A DNA stretch of 64,000 bases from Pseudovibrio ascidiaceicola (GCF_900114245.1 NZ_FOSK01000004.1:186001-250000); one strand, 5' to 3'; numbered from the stretch's first letter, positions 24,174 to 32,976 are shown. The notes: a model not told the origin generated them from the sequence alone. Program-made: numbers and translations.

Positions 24174-24956
24174 ATGAAGATGCTACGTTCATTTCTTACT
24201 GTAATTTTCGCCGTGGGCACATTGTTCTCCGGCTCTGCATTCGCGCAATCCGCGCTTAACAAAATTCTGGATTCCGGAGAACTGAAGGTTGGTACAACCG
24301 GAGACTGGAACCCAATGTCTGTTCGTGATCCTGCCAGCAATGGGTATAAGGGGTACGACATCGACATCATGAACGAACTTGCAAGCGATCTTGGCGTGAA
24401 GCTTACCTTTATTCCAACCGATTGGAAAACCTTGGTGAACGGTATCGTTGCAGGCAAGTACAACCTGACTGGGTCTGCCTCAATCTCTCCAAGCCGCATG
24501 AAAGTGGCCGGTTATTCTGAGAGCTACATTTCCGTTGAGATCCTGCCATATACGACCAGCAGTAAACTTGGTGAGTTCAACAGCTGGGACAGCATTAACC
24601 AAAAAGACGTTACGGTCGCAACCACACTTGGCACTACGTTTGAGAAGCTGAGCAAGGAATGGTTCCCGAATGCAACTATCAAGGTTGTTGAGGCCCCTGC
24701 TCGCGGTTATCAGGAAGTGCTGTCAGGTCGCGCTGATGTTTTCATCACCTCCAATATCGAAGGTGCGACGCTGAAAGCGAAGTTCAAGCAGATCACCAAC
24801 GTGCCGGTTGCTGAAAGCAGAAATCCAACCCCAATCGCAATGCTGATGCCACAGACTGATCAGGTTTGGATCAATTACATCAACAACTGGATCAAGATTA
24901 AAAAAATGAATGGTTTCCTTGATGCGACAGCTCAGAAATGGGGACTGGCGCAGTAA
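24174..24956 (+). CDS. polar amino-acid-type (PheC-like) periplasmic substrate-binding protein
   Basis: A 260-residue type-2 periplasmic binding protein. The ATG at 24174 follows AAGGAAC; an upstream ATG at 24123 lacks that support. Signal peptide: MKMLRSFLTVIFAVGTLFSG with cleavage near AFA-Q. Fold markers are LKVGTTGDWNPMSVRD, GYDIDIMNELASDLGVKL, PTDWKTLVNGIVAGKYNL and ISPSRMKVAGYSESY. The pattern resembles the binding proteins related to cyclohexadienyl dehydratase (PheC). It is divergent from the permease and probably its partner. Confidence 0.85.
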   Translation: MKMLRSFLTVIFAVGTLFSGSAFAQSALNKILDSGELKVGTTGDWNPMSVRDPASNGYKGYDIDIMNELASDLGVKLTFIPTDWKTLVNGIVAGKYNLTGSASISPSRMKVAGYSESYISVEILPYTTSSKLGEFNSWDSINQKDVTVATTLGTTFEKLSKEWFPNATIKVVEAPARGYQEVLSGRADVFITSNIEGATLKAKFKQITNVPVAESRNPTPIAMLMPQTDQVWINYINNWIKIKKMNGFLDATAQKWGLAQ

Positions 24957-24969
24957 CAAACTGCTCATA

Positions 24970-25006
24970 AAAAAAATGCGCCTCGATTTGAGGCGCATTT
25001 TCTTTT
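24970..25006 (+). terminator. bidirectional intrinsic terminator
   Basis: The stem AATGCGCCTC/GAGGCGCATT is flanked by an A8 run on one side and TTTTCTTTT on the other. It serves the binding-protein gene and the convergent GST gene. Confidence 0.9.
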
Positions 25007-25021
25007 GGCTTCATTGTACGC

Positions 25022-25681
25022 TTAAGCATCCACCTGAATAAACTTGGCGACCCAATCTTGCATCGCTTTGCGGTTTATATCGATCGATGTTGCCGCATGA
25101 GAAAGAGACTGCATGGCCTGCCACCAGTGTTGGCATTTTGGCTTCAGCATGAGCTCTCCACCGAACATACCTGCAAGCTGCTGAGCTTGAGAAAACGTAG
25201 TGGCATAGGCAACATCAACGAGGGTGACGTGATGACCTACGGCATAAGGCTCAGCGTCAATCATGTCTTCTAAGCGCTCAAACGCAACACTCATATCATT
25301 GATCAACTGCTTGTAGACTTCGTCCCTTGGAGGCTTGCCTGCTTTGATCGGAGCATAAAATGCACGAACAGATGGCTCAATGCGCGTATCGTGCAGGCCC
25401 ATCAGAGCTCTGACTTTAGCTCGCTCGATAGGATGTTCTGGCAGCAGAGCTGGAGACGGTGCGGTTTCCTCGAGATACTCAAGGATCGCGTTTGAATCTG
25501 AAAGAGCGGCTTCACCATCCTTCAGGCCGGGGATAGAACCGGCTGGAACAATCTTCTTGTAGGCTGCTGATCCATACCCATCTGGAGGCGGTAGTTCGGC
25601 GTAATCCAGATCTTTCATGTCCAAAGCAATTCGAACTTTCGCGCAAAATACGGATTCTGGGTAGGCAAAAAATTGTATCAT
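25022..25681 (-). CDS. glutathione S-transferase family protein
   Basis: A 219-residue protein. The N-terminal thioredoxin-like domain has YPESVFCAKVRIALDMKDLD (catalytic Ser or Cys in the YPxSxFC region) and the cis-Pro/SNAIL motif IPGLKDGEAALSDSNAILEY. The C-terminal helical domain ends near residue 215, with the N-capping HVTLVDVAYATTF motif. It is probably cytoplasmic, conjugating or reducing electrophiles with glutathione. It is not obviously tied to either neighbour. Confidence 0.88.
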   Translation of the reverse strand: MIQFFAYPESVFCAKVRIALDMKDLDYAELPPPDGYGSAAYKKIVPAGSIPGLKDGEAALSDSNAILEYLEETAPSPALLPEHPIERAKVRALMGLHDTRIEPSVRAFYAPIKAGKPPRDEVYKQLINDMSVAFERLEDMIDAEPYAVGHHVTLVDVAYATTFSQAQQLAGMFGGELMLKPKCQHWWQAMQSLSHAATSIDINRKAMQDWVAKFIQVDA

Positions 25682-25902
25682 TGGATCACCAGATTGTGCT
25701 TAGCAACGGCGCTGATTTATGCGCACGCTTGGGAACATGCGGCAAACAAGAGCGCCTAGGAAGGAGGACGCAATACAATTTGTGTTGCACTGCAAACGTG
25801 GTGTTTTTAGCAGTCTATGAATTGTTTCGCCACTTCAACCTTTGGGTACGCTGTTTTTGGACGGCAAATTGCTTCGCCGCCGCAAGTGTCATCTTTGATA
25901 AG

Positions 25903-26673
25903 CTAGAGCTGCTTGGCGCTGTCCAAGTTCACCTTGAAGATCATTAGATCATCCCGACGCTCGACTTCACCTTCCAGCGAAATCAAAAGAGCGACCCAAT
26001 CTTCAACCTCAGTGGTCAAAGGCTCACCATTCTCGTCAGCCAACACGAAAAACTCACTTCCCATAAGGGGCGTAGAGGTTACGAAAACGGGAGGAATACC
26101 ACCAATGATGCAGAGATTTGCGCAGGCCTTGTGGGCTAAGCCAACACCTGGACGCATTGCGCCGTTGTAGCATTTGCCGTCACAGATCTCGCCAGTTAAC
26201 CGCCATTTGCCTAAATGCTCTGCTGGTGCTGGTGTAAAGTTCTGAACTGGGTTTTCCGCAGCGCGAAGAGAGACCTTTCCTCCGACCTGCAGCATATCCA
26301 AATCACCACGCTTCAGCAAAATACCACCCGCATCAACCGGTTGCCCATCTAAAGGCCCGGCAAGTTGCTGCATACCCCGTTTGCCAACACCAGAAATCAG
26401 CATGGCATGCGGCTTGTCACGCCCATTTTCTCCGGCGGGAAGCCGGAGAAGTGGGTAAGGTTTTGCATCTACGTAGCCCGTAAACGTTTGATATCCAGCA
26501 CCCCATGCAAAGCGGGCATCACCCGGGTCTGGGATAGACGAACCAACACCAAACGCCACGCCTGCTGCTGCGCCAACGAGGATTGCAGAGATCAGGAACA
26601 AGAAGCCTTGCAGGCTCTTTGGTGGCTTCTTCGCCCAACCGATAAAGAAGGGATCAGGTTTCTTTTTGGCCAT
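25903..26673 (-). CDS. membrane-anchored protein with C-x3-C...C-x3-C motif, last gene of the Rieske/FMN operon
   Basis: A 256-residue protein with one transmembrane helix (about 22-45, GFLFLISAILVGAAAGVAFG) and a C-terminal domain. The domain has a striking conserved-looking stretch, GEICDGKCYNGAMRPG, followed by His181 and CANLCIIGGIPPVF. This gives C164-x3-C168, then C184-x3-C188, a likely metal or disulfide site. I recognise this motif from uncharacterised redox-associated membrane proteins, but no function is known to me. Its ATG overlaps the stop of the Rieske/ferric-reductase gene (TGATG), so the two are translationally coupled. Confidence 0.72.
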   Translation of the reverse strand: MAKKKPDPFFIGWAKKPPKSLQGFLFLISAILVGAAAGVAFGVGSSIPDPGDARFAWGAGYQTFTGYVDAKPYPLLRLPAGENGRDKPHAMLISGVGKRGMQQLAGPLDGQPVDAGGILLKRGDLDMLQVGGKVSLRAAENPVQNFTPAPAEHLGKWRLTGEICDGKCYNGAMRPGVGLAHKACANLCIIGGIPPVFVTSTPLMGSEFFVLADENGEPLTTEVEDWVALLISLEGEVERRDDLMIFKVNLDSAKQL

Positions 26674-27740
26674 CAGCTTCCCTCCATCATTATCGGAGAA
26701 ACAGTAGGTTCAACATACGTTCCAGGTGGCTGAGCTTCTACGTTCAGCCACAAACGACCGTTTTCCAGTTTAAGGCGATATGTGGAAATTTTCTCTGTAA
26801 ATGGTGGTGGAGATTTTCCATCTTCCAGGCGGTACTGATAGCCATGCCAAGGGCAAGTCACGCAGCCATAAACAATTTTGCCTTCTCCCAAAGGCCCATT
26901 CTGGTGGGCACAAACATTGGAGATCGCAGAGAGTTTCTTGCCATTTCTGAAGATCGCGACGCGCTCGTCATCAGTAATGGAGATAATTCTCGCCCGCTTA
27001 TCAGGAACATCTTTTGGATCACCTGCATCCATCCAGGTGCCGCTGTCATCCATCGTATTCTGTTGCGTATCAAAGAGATGCTCTTTTCTTGCAGCAAGCA
27101 GATGCAAGGTAGCGACAAGCGCGACGGACGCCCCGACTGCAGTGGTCATGAAAGGACCAGCAGCGCTTTGCAAAGCGCCTAGTGCGACGTGGGCAACAAC
27201 CAGCGCATACGCCAGATAGATCCCCATATGGAGTGTCTTCCAAAGCGTAGGCTTTAGGAAATGAAGCCAGAAATCATGACTTGTAACTGCGAGAATGGTC
27301 AGGATCAGAAGGGCAAAGACTCCGAGGATTTCGAAAGGGAAACCCAGGAAACGATCAAAGCTGGTATTTACAATGAAGACCGAGACGTAACGATTAATCG
27401 GCGAGAATGCATTGTACCAGCCGAGGATATTGTCGACATGGAAGTACGCGAGAACGCAAGTGATCACGCCTAGGTGACGGCGGTTATACAGAAGCGGCAG
27501 GAAGCGCTTGTCCAACCGTGCTAGCGGTCCGATACATAGAATGAACGTGAGCAGGAAGAAGACACAGGTTCCAAATGCCTGAGCTTTGTAGATGTCCCAA
27601 TCAATCGGTCTTGTGACTGTCTGGAACATCGGCGCAACGTAGATGTAGATTCCCAGATATGCGCCAACAGTTGCCAAGACGACGGCATCATAGACAAATT
27701 TTGTACGGTTCCAGATTACCGGTACATATTTAACACTCAC
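26673..27740 (-). CDS. ferric-reductase-like transmembrane protein with C-terminal Rieske [2Fe-2S] domain
   Basis: A 355-residue protein starting at GTG (27740). The N-terminal part (1-215) has about six helices and several in-helix His (H101, H171, H184) able to bind haem, as in the ferric reductase/YedZ fold. The C-terminal Rieske domain (about 250-345) has C277-x-H279 (NVCAHQNGPLG) and C296-x2-H299 (TCPWHGYQY). This would pass electrons between a membrane haem or quinone site and a Rieske centre. It overlaps the preceding 55-residue gene (GTGA) and the following one, inside a five-gene operon. Confidence 0.85.
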   Translation of the reverse strand: MSVKYVPVIWNRTKFVYDAVVLATVGAYLGIYIYVAPMFQTVTRPIDWDIYKAQAFGTCVFFLLTFILCIGPLARLDKRFLPLLYNRRHLGVITCVLAYFHVDNILGWYNAFSPINRYVSVFIVNTSFDRFLGFPFEILGVFALLILTILAVTSHDFWLHFLKPTLWKTLHMGIYLAYALVVAHVALGALQSAAGPFMTTAVGASVALVATLHLLAARKEHLFDTQQNTMDDSGTWMDAGDPKDVPDKRARIISITDDERVAIFRNGKKLSAISNVCAHQNGPLGEGKIVYGCVTCPWHGYQYRLEDGKSPPPFTEKISTYRLKLENGRLWLNVEAQPPGTYVEPTVSPIMMEGS

Positions 27741-27904
27741 TGGTTTGCCTCCAGAGCCGACTTTGCTGTGTCGTCAAGGGGAACAGGCGGCTGTTCGTGC
27801 GTTCCTGTCGGACGCATCAAAAGCGCTAGTCCCAAAACGAGAGGAATAAGAATGGCCAAAATGAGCCAAATGGTGCGGTGGGCTTTTCTATAGGCGCGCT
27901 GCAT
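27737..27904 (-). CDS. 55-residue single-pass membrane protein
   Basis: A short frame beginning MQRAYRKAHR, with one transmembrane helix (IWLILAILIPLVLGLALLM, about 12-30) and a Pro/acidic tail ending LEANQ. Its ATG overlaps the TAA of the upstream 89-residue gene, and its TGA overlaps the GTG of the ferric-reductase gene. This double coupling strongly supports translation. A basic N-terminus suggests N-in, C-out topology. No family recognised; it may be a small subunit of a membrane redox complex. Confidence 0.75.
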   Translation of the reverse strand: MQRAYRKAHRTIWLILAILIPLVLGLALLMRPTGTHEQPPVPLDDTAKSALEANQ

Positions 27905-28173
27905 TACTTCTTGGCCTCCTGCTCTTCGTGGAGTTCTTTTTCTTCTTTATCGAGCAAGATTTTTTCACCGGAGCGTTCCAGTGCAATCCAACGCACAATG
28001 ACAACTGGCCAAAGAAGGATCAGCCCCGGGATAATCTGTAGGCGGAAGAGATAAGCTCCACGCGCAGCAAGTTCCACACGCCCCAGGCCGAAACTGATAA
28101 AAGCCAGAGCGACGACAAGACCAATCACGCAGTAAACTTGTGCAATCAGAATAATACCTTCAGCAACGATCAT
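27904..28173 (-). CDS. 89-residue membrane protein of the Rieske/FMN operon
   Basis: Two hydrophobic segments (about 4-30, GIILIAQVYCVIGLVVALAF, and 45-62, LQIIPGLILLWPVVIVRWIA) are followed by a charged tail rich in Glu and Lys (LLDKEEKELHEEQEAKK). It lies 45 bp after the FMN/Rieske gene, and its stop overlaps the next start. Its place among redox genes suggests a membrane-complex subunit. No named family recognised. Confidence 0.75.
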   Translation of the reverse strand: MIVAEGIILIAQVYCVIGLVVALAFISFGLGRVELAARGAYLFRLQIIPGLILLWPVVIVRWIALERSGEKILLDKEEKELHEEQEAKK

Positions 28174-28218
28174 TTCTGCACCCTACTGATTTTGTGCTGC
28201 CGTTGTTGGCAGGGAGAA

Positions 28219-29835
28219 TTAGTCATTGGAGCCGTGCCCTGCCCAGTTGATGCCAGCAAGCTCCGCCATATCCTTCTTCCAACTCGTGATGTCATCGATA
28301 GAGAAATCGGAGATATGTGCATGCCCACAGGCCCGGGCCATCACTTTCATCAGTTCAACTGAGGCCGTGAAAAACTTCTCCAAACGCTTTGCGGACTTTT
28401 CAACTTCCAAACGCGCAACCAGATGGTCTTTCTGAGTGGCGATACCGACTGGGCAGTTGTTGGTATGGCACGCTCTCATAGCGATACAGCCGATGGCCTG
28501 CATGGGCGCATTCGCCAAGGCTATTGCATCGGCACCCAAGGCCATTGCTTTCACGAAATCTTCCGGTTTACGAAGTCCACCGGTAATGACAAGCGTTACA
28601 TCCCGTTGACCGCTGCGATCCAGATGACGACGCGCTCGCGCCAACGCCGGAATGGTTGGAACAGAAATATTATCTCTGAACACGAGCGGAGACGCACCAG
28701 TGCCGCCACCGCGTCCATCGAGGATAATATAATCAACGCCAACTTCCAGAGCGGCATCAATGTCTTTTTCGATGTGCTGTGCAGAAAGCTTGAAGCCAAT
28801 TGGGATCCCGCCAGTTTTATCCCGCACTTCATCTGCGAACTTGCGGAAATCTGCAGGCTTCATCCACTCTGGAAATCTTGCAGGCGAGATTGCGCCCTCT
28901 CCCGGTGGCAACCCTCTCACCGCTGCGATTTTCTCAGTCACTTTCGCAGCTGGAAGGTGTCCACCAGTTCCGGTTTTTGCCGCCTGTCCGCCTTTGAAAT
29001 GGAAGGCTTGAACTTTTTCCAGCTGGTCCCATGAAAAGCCGAAGCGCGCAGAAGCTAACTCATAAAAGTAACGCGTATTTTCTGCTTGCTCTTCTGGCAA
29101 CATCCCACCTTCACCGGAGCAGATACCTGTGCCGACGCTCTCCGCTCCGCGAGCAAGTGCTATTTTTGCTGGTTCAGACAATGCACCGAAGCTCATATCT
29201 GAGACGAAGAGCGGGATTTGCAGGTGTAAAGGTTTTTGAGCTTTGGGACCAATAACGATATCTGTTCCAACGGGCTCTTCATCCAAACGCGGCGGCTTCT
29301 GCAGCTGCGCTGTCAGTATCTGGATGTCCTCCCATTGAGGCAGTTCTGTCGTTGGCACCCCCATAGCTTCAATTGCGCCGTGATGGCCCGTCTGCTTCAG
29401 GCCTGCACGTGCGTATGTTTGAATCAGTTTGTTATGGGGTTCTTCTTCCGTGCCATGAAAGTCCGCATACTCACCCAGATAGGCTTTGCGGAAATAAGGT
29501 TGCGGATTGTCCTTTGCCCATGCCTTCACTTCATCTTCATCAACATAGATGTTGCCGTCTTCAACGAAATGCGTGAACTTTCGCAGGCACTCTTTATTGT
29601 CATAGGCGCTGACGCCAGAATTCAGGCGATAATCCCATTGGTGCAGTCCACAAATCAGATTGCGACCTCTGACATATCCATCAGAAAGCAATGCACCGCG
29701 ATGGAGGCAACGGCCGTAGAGGACGGAGATGTCCTCATCAAACTTTACGACAACGAGATCCACCTCGCTAACAAGTGCATGAGCAGGCTTACGATCTTCA
29801 AGTTCATCTAATGCAGCAACTTGCACTTTACGCAT
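28219..29835 (-). CDS. Rieske-domain / glutamate-synthase-type FMN [3Fe-4S] fusion oxidoreductase
   Basis: A 538-residue protein. The N-terminal Rieske domain (about 1-105) has C43-x-H45 (GRCLHRGA) and C62-x2-H65 (ICGLHQWDY). The rest is the FMN-binding barrel of glutamate synthase large subunits: FVSDMSFGALSEPAKIALAR, GICSGEGGMLPEE, GGQAAKTGTGGHLP, DGRGGGTGASP and the cluster motif CIAMRACHTNNCPVGIATQ. The glutaminase domain of true GltB is missing, so ammonia-dependent or unrelated chemistry is likely. It heads the five-gene operon with the Rieske/ferric-reductase protein. Cytoplasmic by lack of a signal. Substrate unknown. Confidence 0.87.
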   Translation of the reverse strand: MRKVQVAALDELEDRKPAHALVSEVDLVVVKFDEDISVLYGRCLHRGALLSDGYVRGRNLICGLHQWDYRLNSGVSAYDNKECLRKFTHFVEDGNIYVDEDEVKAWAKDNPQPYFRKAYLGEYADFHGTEEEPHNKLIQTYARAGLKQTGHHGAIEAMGVPTTELPQWEDIQILTAQLQKPPRLDEEPVGTDIVIGPKAQKPLHLQIPLFVSDMSFGALSEPAKIALARGAESVGTGICSGEGGMLPEEQAENTRYFYELASARFGFSWDQLEKVQAFHFKGGQAAKTGTGGHLPAAKVTEKIAAVRGLPPGEGAISPARFPEWMKPADFRKFADEVRDKTGGIPIGFKLSAQHIEKDIDAALEVGVDYIILDGRGGGTGASPLVFRDNISVPTIPALARARRHLDRSGQRDVTLVITGGLRKPEDFVKAMALGADAIALANAPMQAIGCIAMRACHTNNCPVGIATQKDHLVARLEVEKSAKRLEKFFTASVELMKVMARACGHAHISDFSIDDITSWKKDMAELAGINWAGHGSND

Positions 29836-30359
29836 TAAGCGGATTCCTTACGCTTTGCAGCCCAACAGCTGTTTGAGTGCATTTCAAAATTCAGATCGCC
29901 AAGCTATTCTACGTACTTATCCATATCTGTTCTATTTAGCACAGTTGCAGAGTACATGTCCGAAACATCCCGGCGCATCAAAGTTGTAAGCTGAGAGTGT
30001 CTTAGAATAACTGCACATGACCTTACCCAAAGTTAGTATCTGACTTGCAAGAGACTATTACTGTTACGAGTAAAATGCATCTCAATCTGTTGCAGCTTCT
30101 CCCCCCAGATTACGTAGATAACACCCTAAAAACTTCAGTAATGACGGGATAGTAACGTTTAAACAAAGAAGCGTCAGTCTATCAAAATACACAGTGAGAA
30201 ACACATGGGGGGGTAGAAAACAAACCCTGGAAAGGGGCTGGCTCTCTGAGGGTCTTAAAGAATAAGAGGACAAGGAAAGCCGCAGGCAATTAATGTTTGA
30301 ACCCAAGCATTTCCATGCTTACTCTCACTGGAAATCATCCGTGTCTATGAGAGATATCC
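29836..30359. other. 524-bp intergenic region without a supported gene
   Basis: Divergent gap between the FMN/Rieske operon and the mog-like gene. Short open frames here lack ribosome-binding sites and recognisable sequence. I see no clear hairpin or RNA gene. Confidence 0.5.
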
Positions 30360-30884
30360 ATGAAGATTGCAGCTGTTACCATCTCCGACCGCGCCAGTGA
30401 TGGAACTTACGAAGACAAAAGTGGCCCAGCTATTCTCGCATACCTTGAACAAGCTGTGACCAGCCCATGGGAGCCCATCCATAAGATCATTCCGGATGGA
30501 ATCGAAAGCGTCAGCACTACTTTGAAGCAGTTGGCTGATGAAGATGGTATCGACCTGATCCTGACTACAGGTGGAACAGGCCCCTCTCCTCGTGATCTGA
30601 CGCCAGAAGCTATGGAACTGGTGATGGAGAAAGAACTTCGCGGATTTGGTGAACTGATGCGTCAGCTTTCTTTGAAAGAAGTGCCGACTGCAATTCTTTC
30701 GCGTCAGACAGCAGGAATTCGTGGCAAAAGCCTCATCATCAATCTGCCGGGTAAACCAGCCAGCATCAAGACCTGCCTTGATGCGGTGTTCCAAGCGGTG
30801 CCGTACTGCCTGGACCTGATCGGTGCAGGGCGCATTGAAACAGATCCAAACGTGATCGTGGCGTTTCGTCCAAAGGCGAAGTAA
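30360..30884 (+). CDS. mog: molybdopterin adenylyltransferase (MogA-like)
   Basis: A 174-residue protein of the MogA/MoaB family, which adenylates molybdopterin before molybdenum insertion. Motifs: VTISDRASDGTYEDKSGP at the N-terminus, the nucleotide/MPT-binding TTGGTGPSPRDLTPEA, and INLPGKPASIKTCL near the C-terminus. The N-terminal SDRASDGTYEDKSG form fits MogA better than MoaB. It is cytoplasmic, single gene, and convergent with a nitroreductase gene 5 bp away. Confidence 0.9.
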   Translation: MKIAAVTISDRASDGTYEDKSGPAILAYLEQAVTSPWEPIHKIIPDGIESVSTTLKQLADEDGIDLILTTGGTGPSPRDLTPEAMELVMEKELRGFGELMRQLSLKEVPTAILSRQTAGIRGKSLIINLPGKPASIKTCLDAVFQAVPYCLDLIGAGRIETDPNVIVAFRPKAK

Positions 30885-30889
30885 GTACT

Positions 30890-31474
30890 TTACTCCGGTA
30901 TCCAAGTTGAATGGATTTCCTGGGCTTCTTGTCTACCCTTGGCGGGTCTTGTTTCATCAACTTTGCCAATGGAGATAAAGCACAGGAACTCCTCATTGTC
31001 TGAGAGACCCAGCCCTTTATGGAAGGCAGATGAGCGTGCACTGCTGCCGCTTGTAATCCGGGACGCATATCCCATTGCATGAGCTACAAGCACCATATTT
31101 TGCAAAGCTGTTCCTGCTGAGAGCATTTGCTCATATTGGGGAATGCGGGTCTCATCCGAACCGTGAAAACATCCGATCAAAACCAGAAGCACAGGCCCTT
31201 TGTGCGCTTTTTCCCGTGCACGAGTGAGCGCTTCTTCGGTTGGTTCATCTTGAACCTCTTCAACGGCCTTTACAAAAAGATCTCCCAGATCATTGCGTGC
31301 GTCTGTAGGGATCTCCAAAATCCGGAATGGATGTAGATGCCCGTGATCAGGAGCAGCTGCAGCGGCCTCAATTATCAGCTTCATCTCTTCTCTATTCGGA
31401 CCAGGCGCTTTCATGAGCTTAAGTGATGCTGATGTGCGCGAACGAATGATCTCGACCAGTTGTTGAGCGTTCAT
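30890..31474 (-). CDS. nitroreductase family protein
   Basis: A 194-residue FMN oxidoreductase. The N-terminal IRSRTSASLKLM with the PAPDHGHLHPFRIL-type stretch (AAAPDHGHLHPFRILE) and the central LSAGTALQNMVLVAHAMGYA match the YdjA-like small nitroreductases. The C-terminal ISIGKVDETRPAKGRQ is typical too. Members reduce nitro compounds or quinones with NAD(P)H; the substrate here is unknown. Confidence 0.9.
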   Translation of the reverse strand: MNAQQLVEIIRSRTSASLKLMKAPGPNREEMKLIIEAAAAAPDHGHLHPFRILEIPTDARNDLGDLFVKAVEEVQDEPTEEALTRAREKAHKGPVLLVLIGCFHGSDETRIPQYEQMLSAGTALQNMVLVAHAMGYASRITSGSSARSSAFHKGLGLSDNEEFLCFISIGKVDETRPAKGRQEAQEIHSTWIPE

Positions 31475-31685
31475 GATAACGCCTCTCGCCTTTAACTATT
31501 TATAGAACCGTAGAAATTCGTTTTCATATTACCCAGAAGCTCCTCTCAGTGACAAGGAGATACAAGCTATACCTCCCCTTGAGCGATGACAGCCCATGGT
31601 TGAGGCAACTGGACAAATATGGAATTTACCCTAAGGTAAAGTGATATTTCCCGGTCGGTGACTGCAAACATATTGGGCGTCTATT

Positions 31686-32906
31686 ATGGGTTTCTCTTAT
31701 TTAAAGGTTGGTTTAGGTGCAGTCGTGATCGTAGCTGCAGCGGGATATGGCATCATTCGATCTGGCTATATTGCCCAATATGTTGATCAGTCCCAAAATC
31801 AGATTGTCGAACACACTCCCTATTCCATCAGCGCAGACGCACAGGCTTTGCACGACAAGCTGCGGATTGCAGACCTGCATAATGATGTTTTGCTCTGGGG
31901 CAGGAACATATCTCAGGAGTCAGAGATCGGTCACTCTGATCTGCCACGCTTCAAAAAAGGTAATGTAGGAGTGCAAATCTTCACAAGCGTTACCAAGTCA
32001 CCTCGTGGTCAGAACTACAAGAAGAACTCAGCTGAGGCCTTTGACAACATTACCTTGCTAGGTTGGCTGCAAAGCTGGCCGTCTAACGCATTAAACAAGC
32101 TTTCTGAGCGTGCGCTGTTGCAAGCGCAGCGCCTTTACGATCTGGAGAAGAAGCATCCAGACGAGATTACCGTTGTGCATGATAGAGAAGAACTGGAAGC
32201 TGTCCTGAAAGCCAGAGCCCAAGGCTCCAAGATCATTGCTGGCATTTTAGGTACAGAGGGCGGGCATGCACTGGATGGTGACATCAAGAACTTGGACCGG
32301 CTTTACGAGGGTGGTTTGCGACTGATGGGCCTACAACACTTCTTCGACAACAAACTGGGTGGCTCCCTCCATGGTCAATCAAAGGCAGGCCTCACCGATT
32401 TTGGCAAGGATGTGGTTCGGCTTATGGAGAAGAAGGAGATGATTGTCGATGTTGCTCATTCCTCTCCAGCAGTGGTTGAAGATGTGCTGGCAATGGCTAC
32501 ACGACCAATTGTCGTTTCTCATACAGGTGTAAAGGGGATTTGTGACACTCCTCGCAATCTCACAGATGACCAGGTCAGAGCAATTTCAGCAAAAGGTGGG
32601 TTGATTGGTATCGGTTTTTGGGATGCTGCAGCTTGCGACATTAGCCCAAAGGGCGTTGCAGCTTCAATTGACTATGCTGTTTCAATTGCCGGTATCGACC
32701 ATGTGGCATTGGGATCGGACTTCGACGGCTCTGTTACGACTGCGTTCGATACATCCGAATATGCGGTTTTGACGCAAGAACTTTTGAAAAGAGGTTTCAC
32801 AGAAAAACAGATCGCAGCAGTGATGGGCGAAAACATCATCAGATTTTTGCTCGAGAACCTTCCACAAGGGCAAAGCGAAGAAGAAACTCTCGCCTCAAGC
32901 AATTAA
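31686..32906 (+). CDS. M19 (renal dipeptidase-type) membrane dipeptidase
   Basis: A 406-residue metallohydrolase. An N-terminal hydrophobic segment (about 7-27) would anchor or export it, placing the catalytic domain in the periplasm. Zinc-site motifs of the M19 family are present: IADLHNDVLLW (His-x-Asp form), LGTEGGHALD (bridging Glu), VDVAHSS and VVSHTGVKGI (His ligands), and ALGSDFDGSV near the C-terminus. It would hydrolyse dipeptides, including those with D-residues. The start is an ATG at 31686. Confidence 0.9.
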   Translation: MGFSYLKVGLGAVVIVAAAGYGIIRSGYIAQYVDQSQNQIVEHTPYSISADAQALHDKLRIADLHNDVLLWGRNISQESEIGHSDLPRFKKGNVGVQIFTSVTKSPRGQNYKKNSAEAFDNITLLGWLQSWPSNALNKLSERALLQAQRLYDLEKKHPDEITVVHDREELEAVLKARAQGSKIIAGILGTEGGHALDGDIKNLDRLYEGGLRLMGLQHFFDNKLGGSLHGQSKAGLTDFGKDVVRLMEKKEMIVDVAHSSPAVVEDVLAMATRPIVVSHTGVKGICDTPRNLTDDQVRAISAKGGLIGIGFWDAAACDISPKGVAASIDYAVSIAGIDHVALGSDFDGSVTTAFDTSEYAVLTQELLKRGFTEKQIAAVMGENIIRFLLENLPQGQSEEETLASSN

Positions 32907-32976
32907 GCGCTCGAAGAGTTTAGTAGGCACAATTCACCTATCTGATGAAGCGCATAAATTTTAGGAGAGAGAAAAT

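Noticed and set aside
25681-25947. 88-codon frame between the GST and the Rieske operon
   Set aside because: It starts on the GST start codon region on the other strand, overlaps the next gene and has no family signal.
30082-30306. 74-codon minus-strand frame in the 29836-30359 gap
   Set aside because: No ribosome-binding site, low-complexity Ser/Leu content and no neighbour support.
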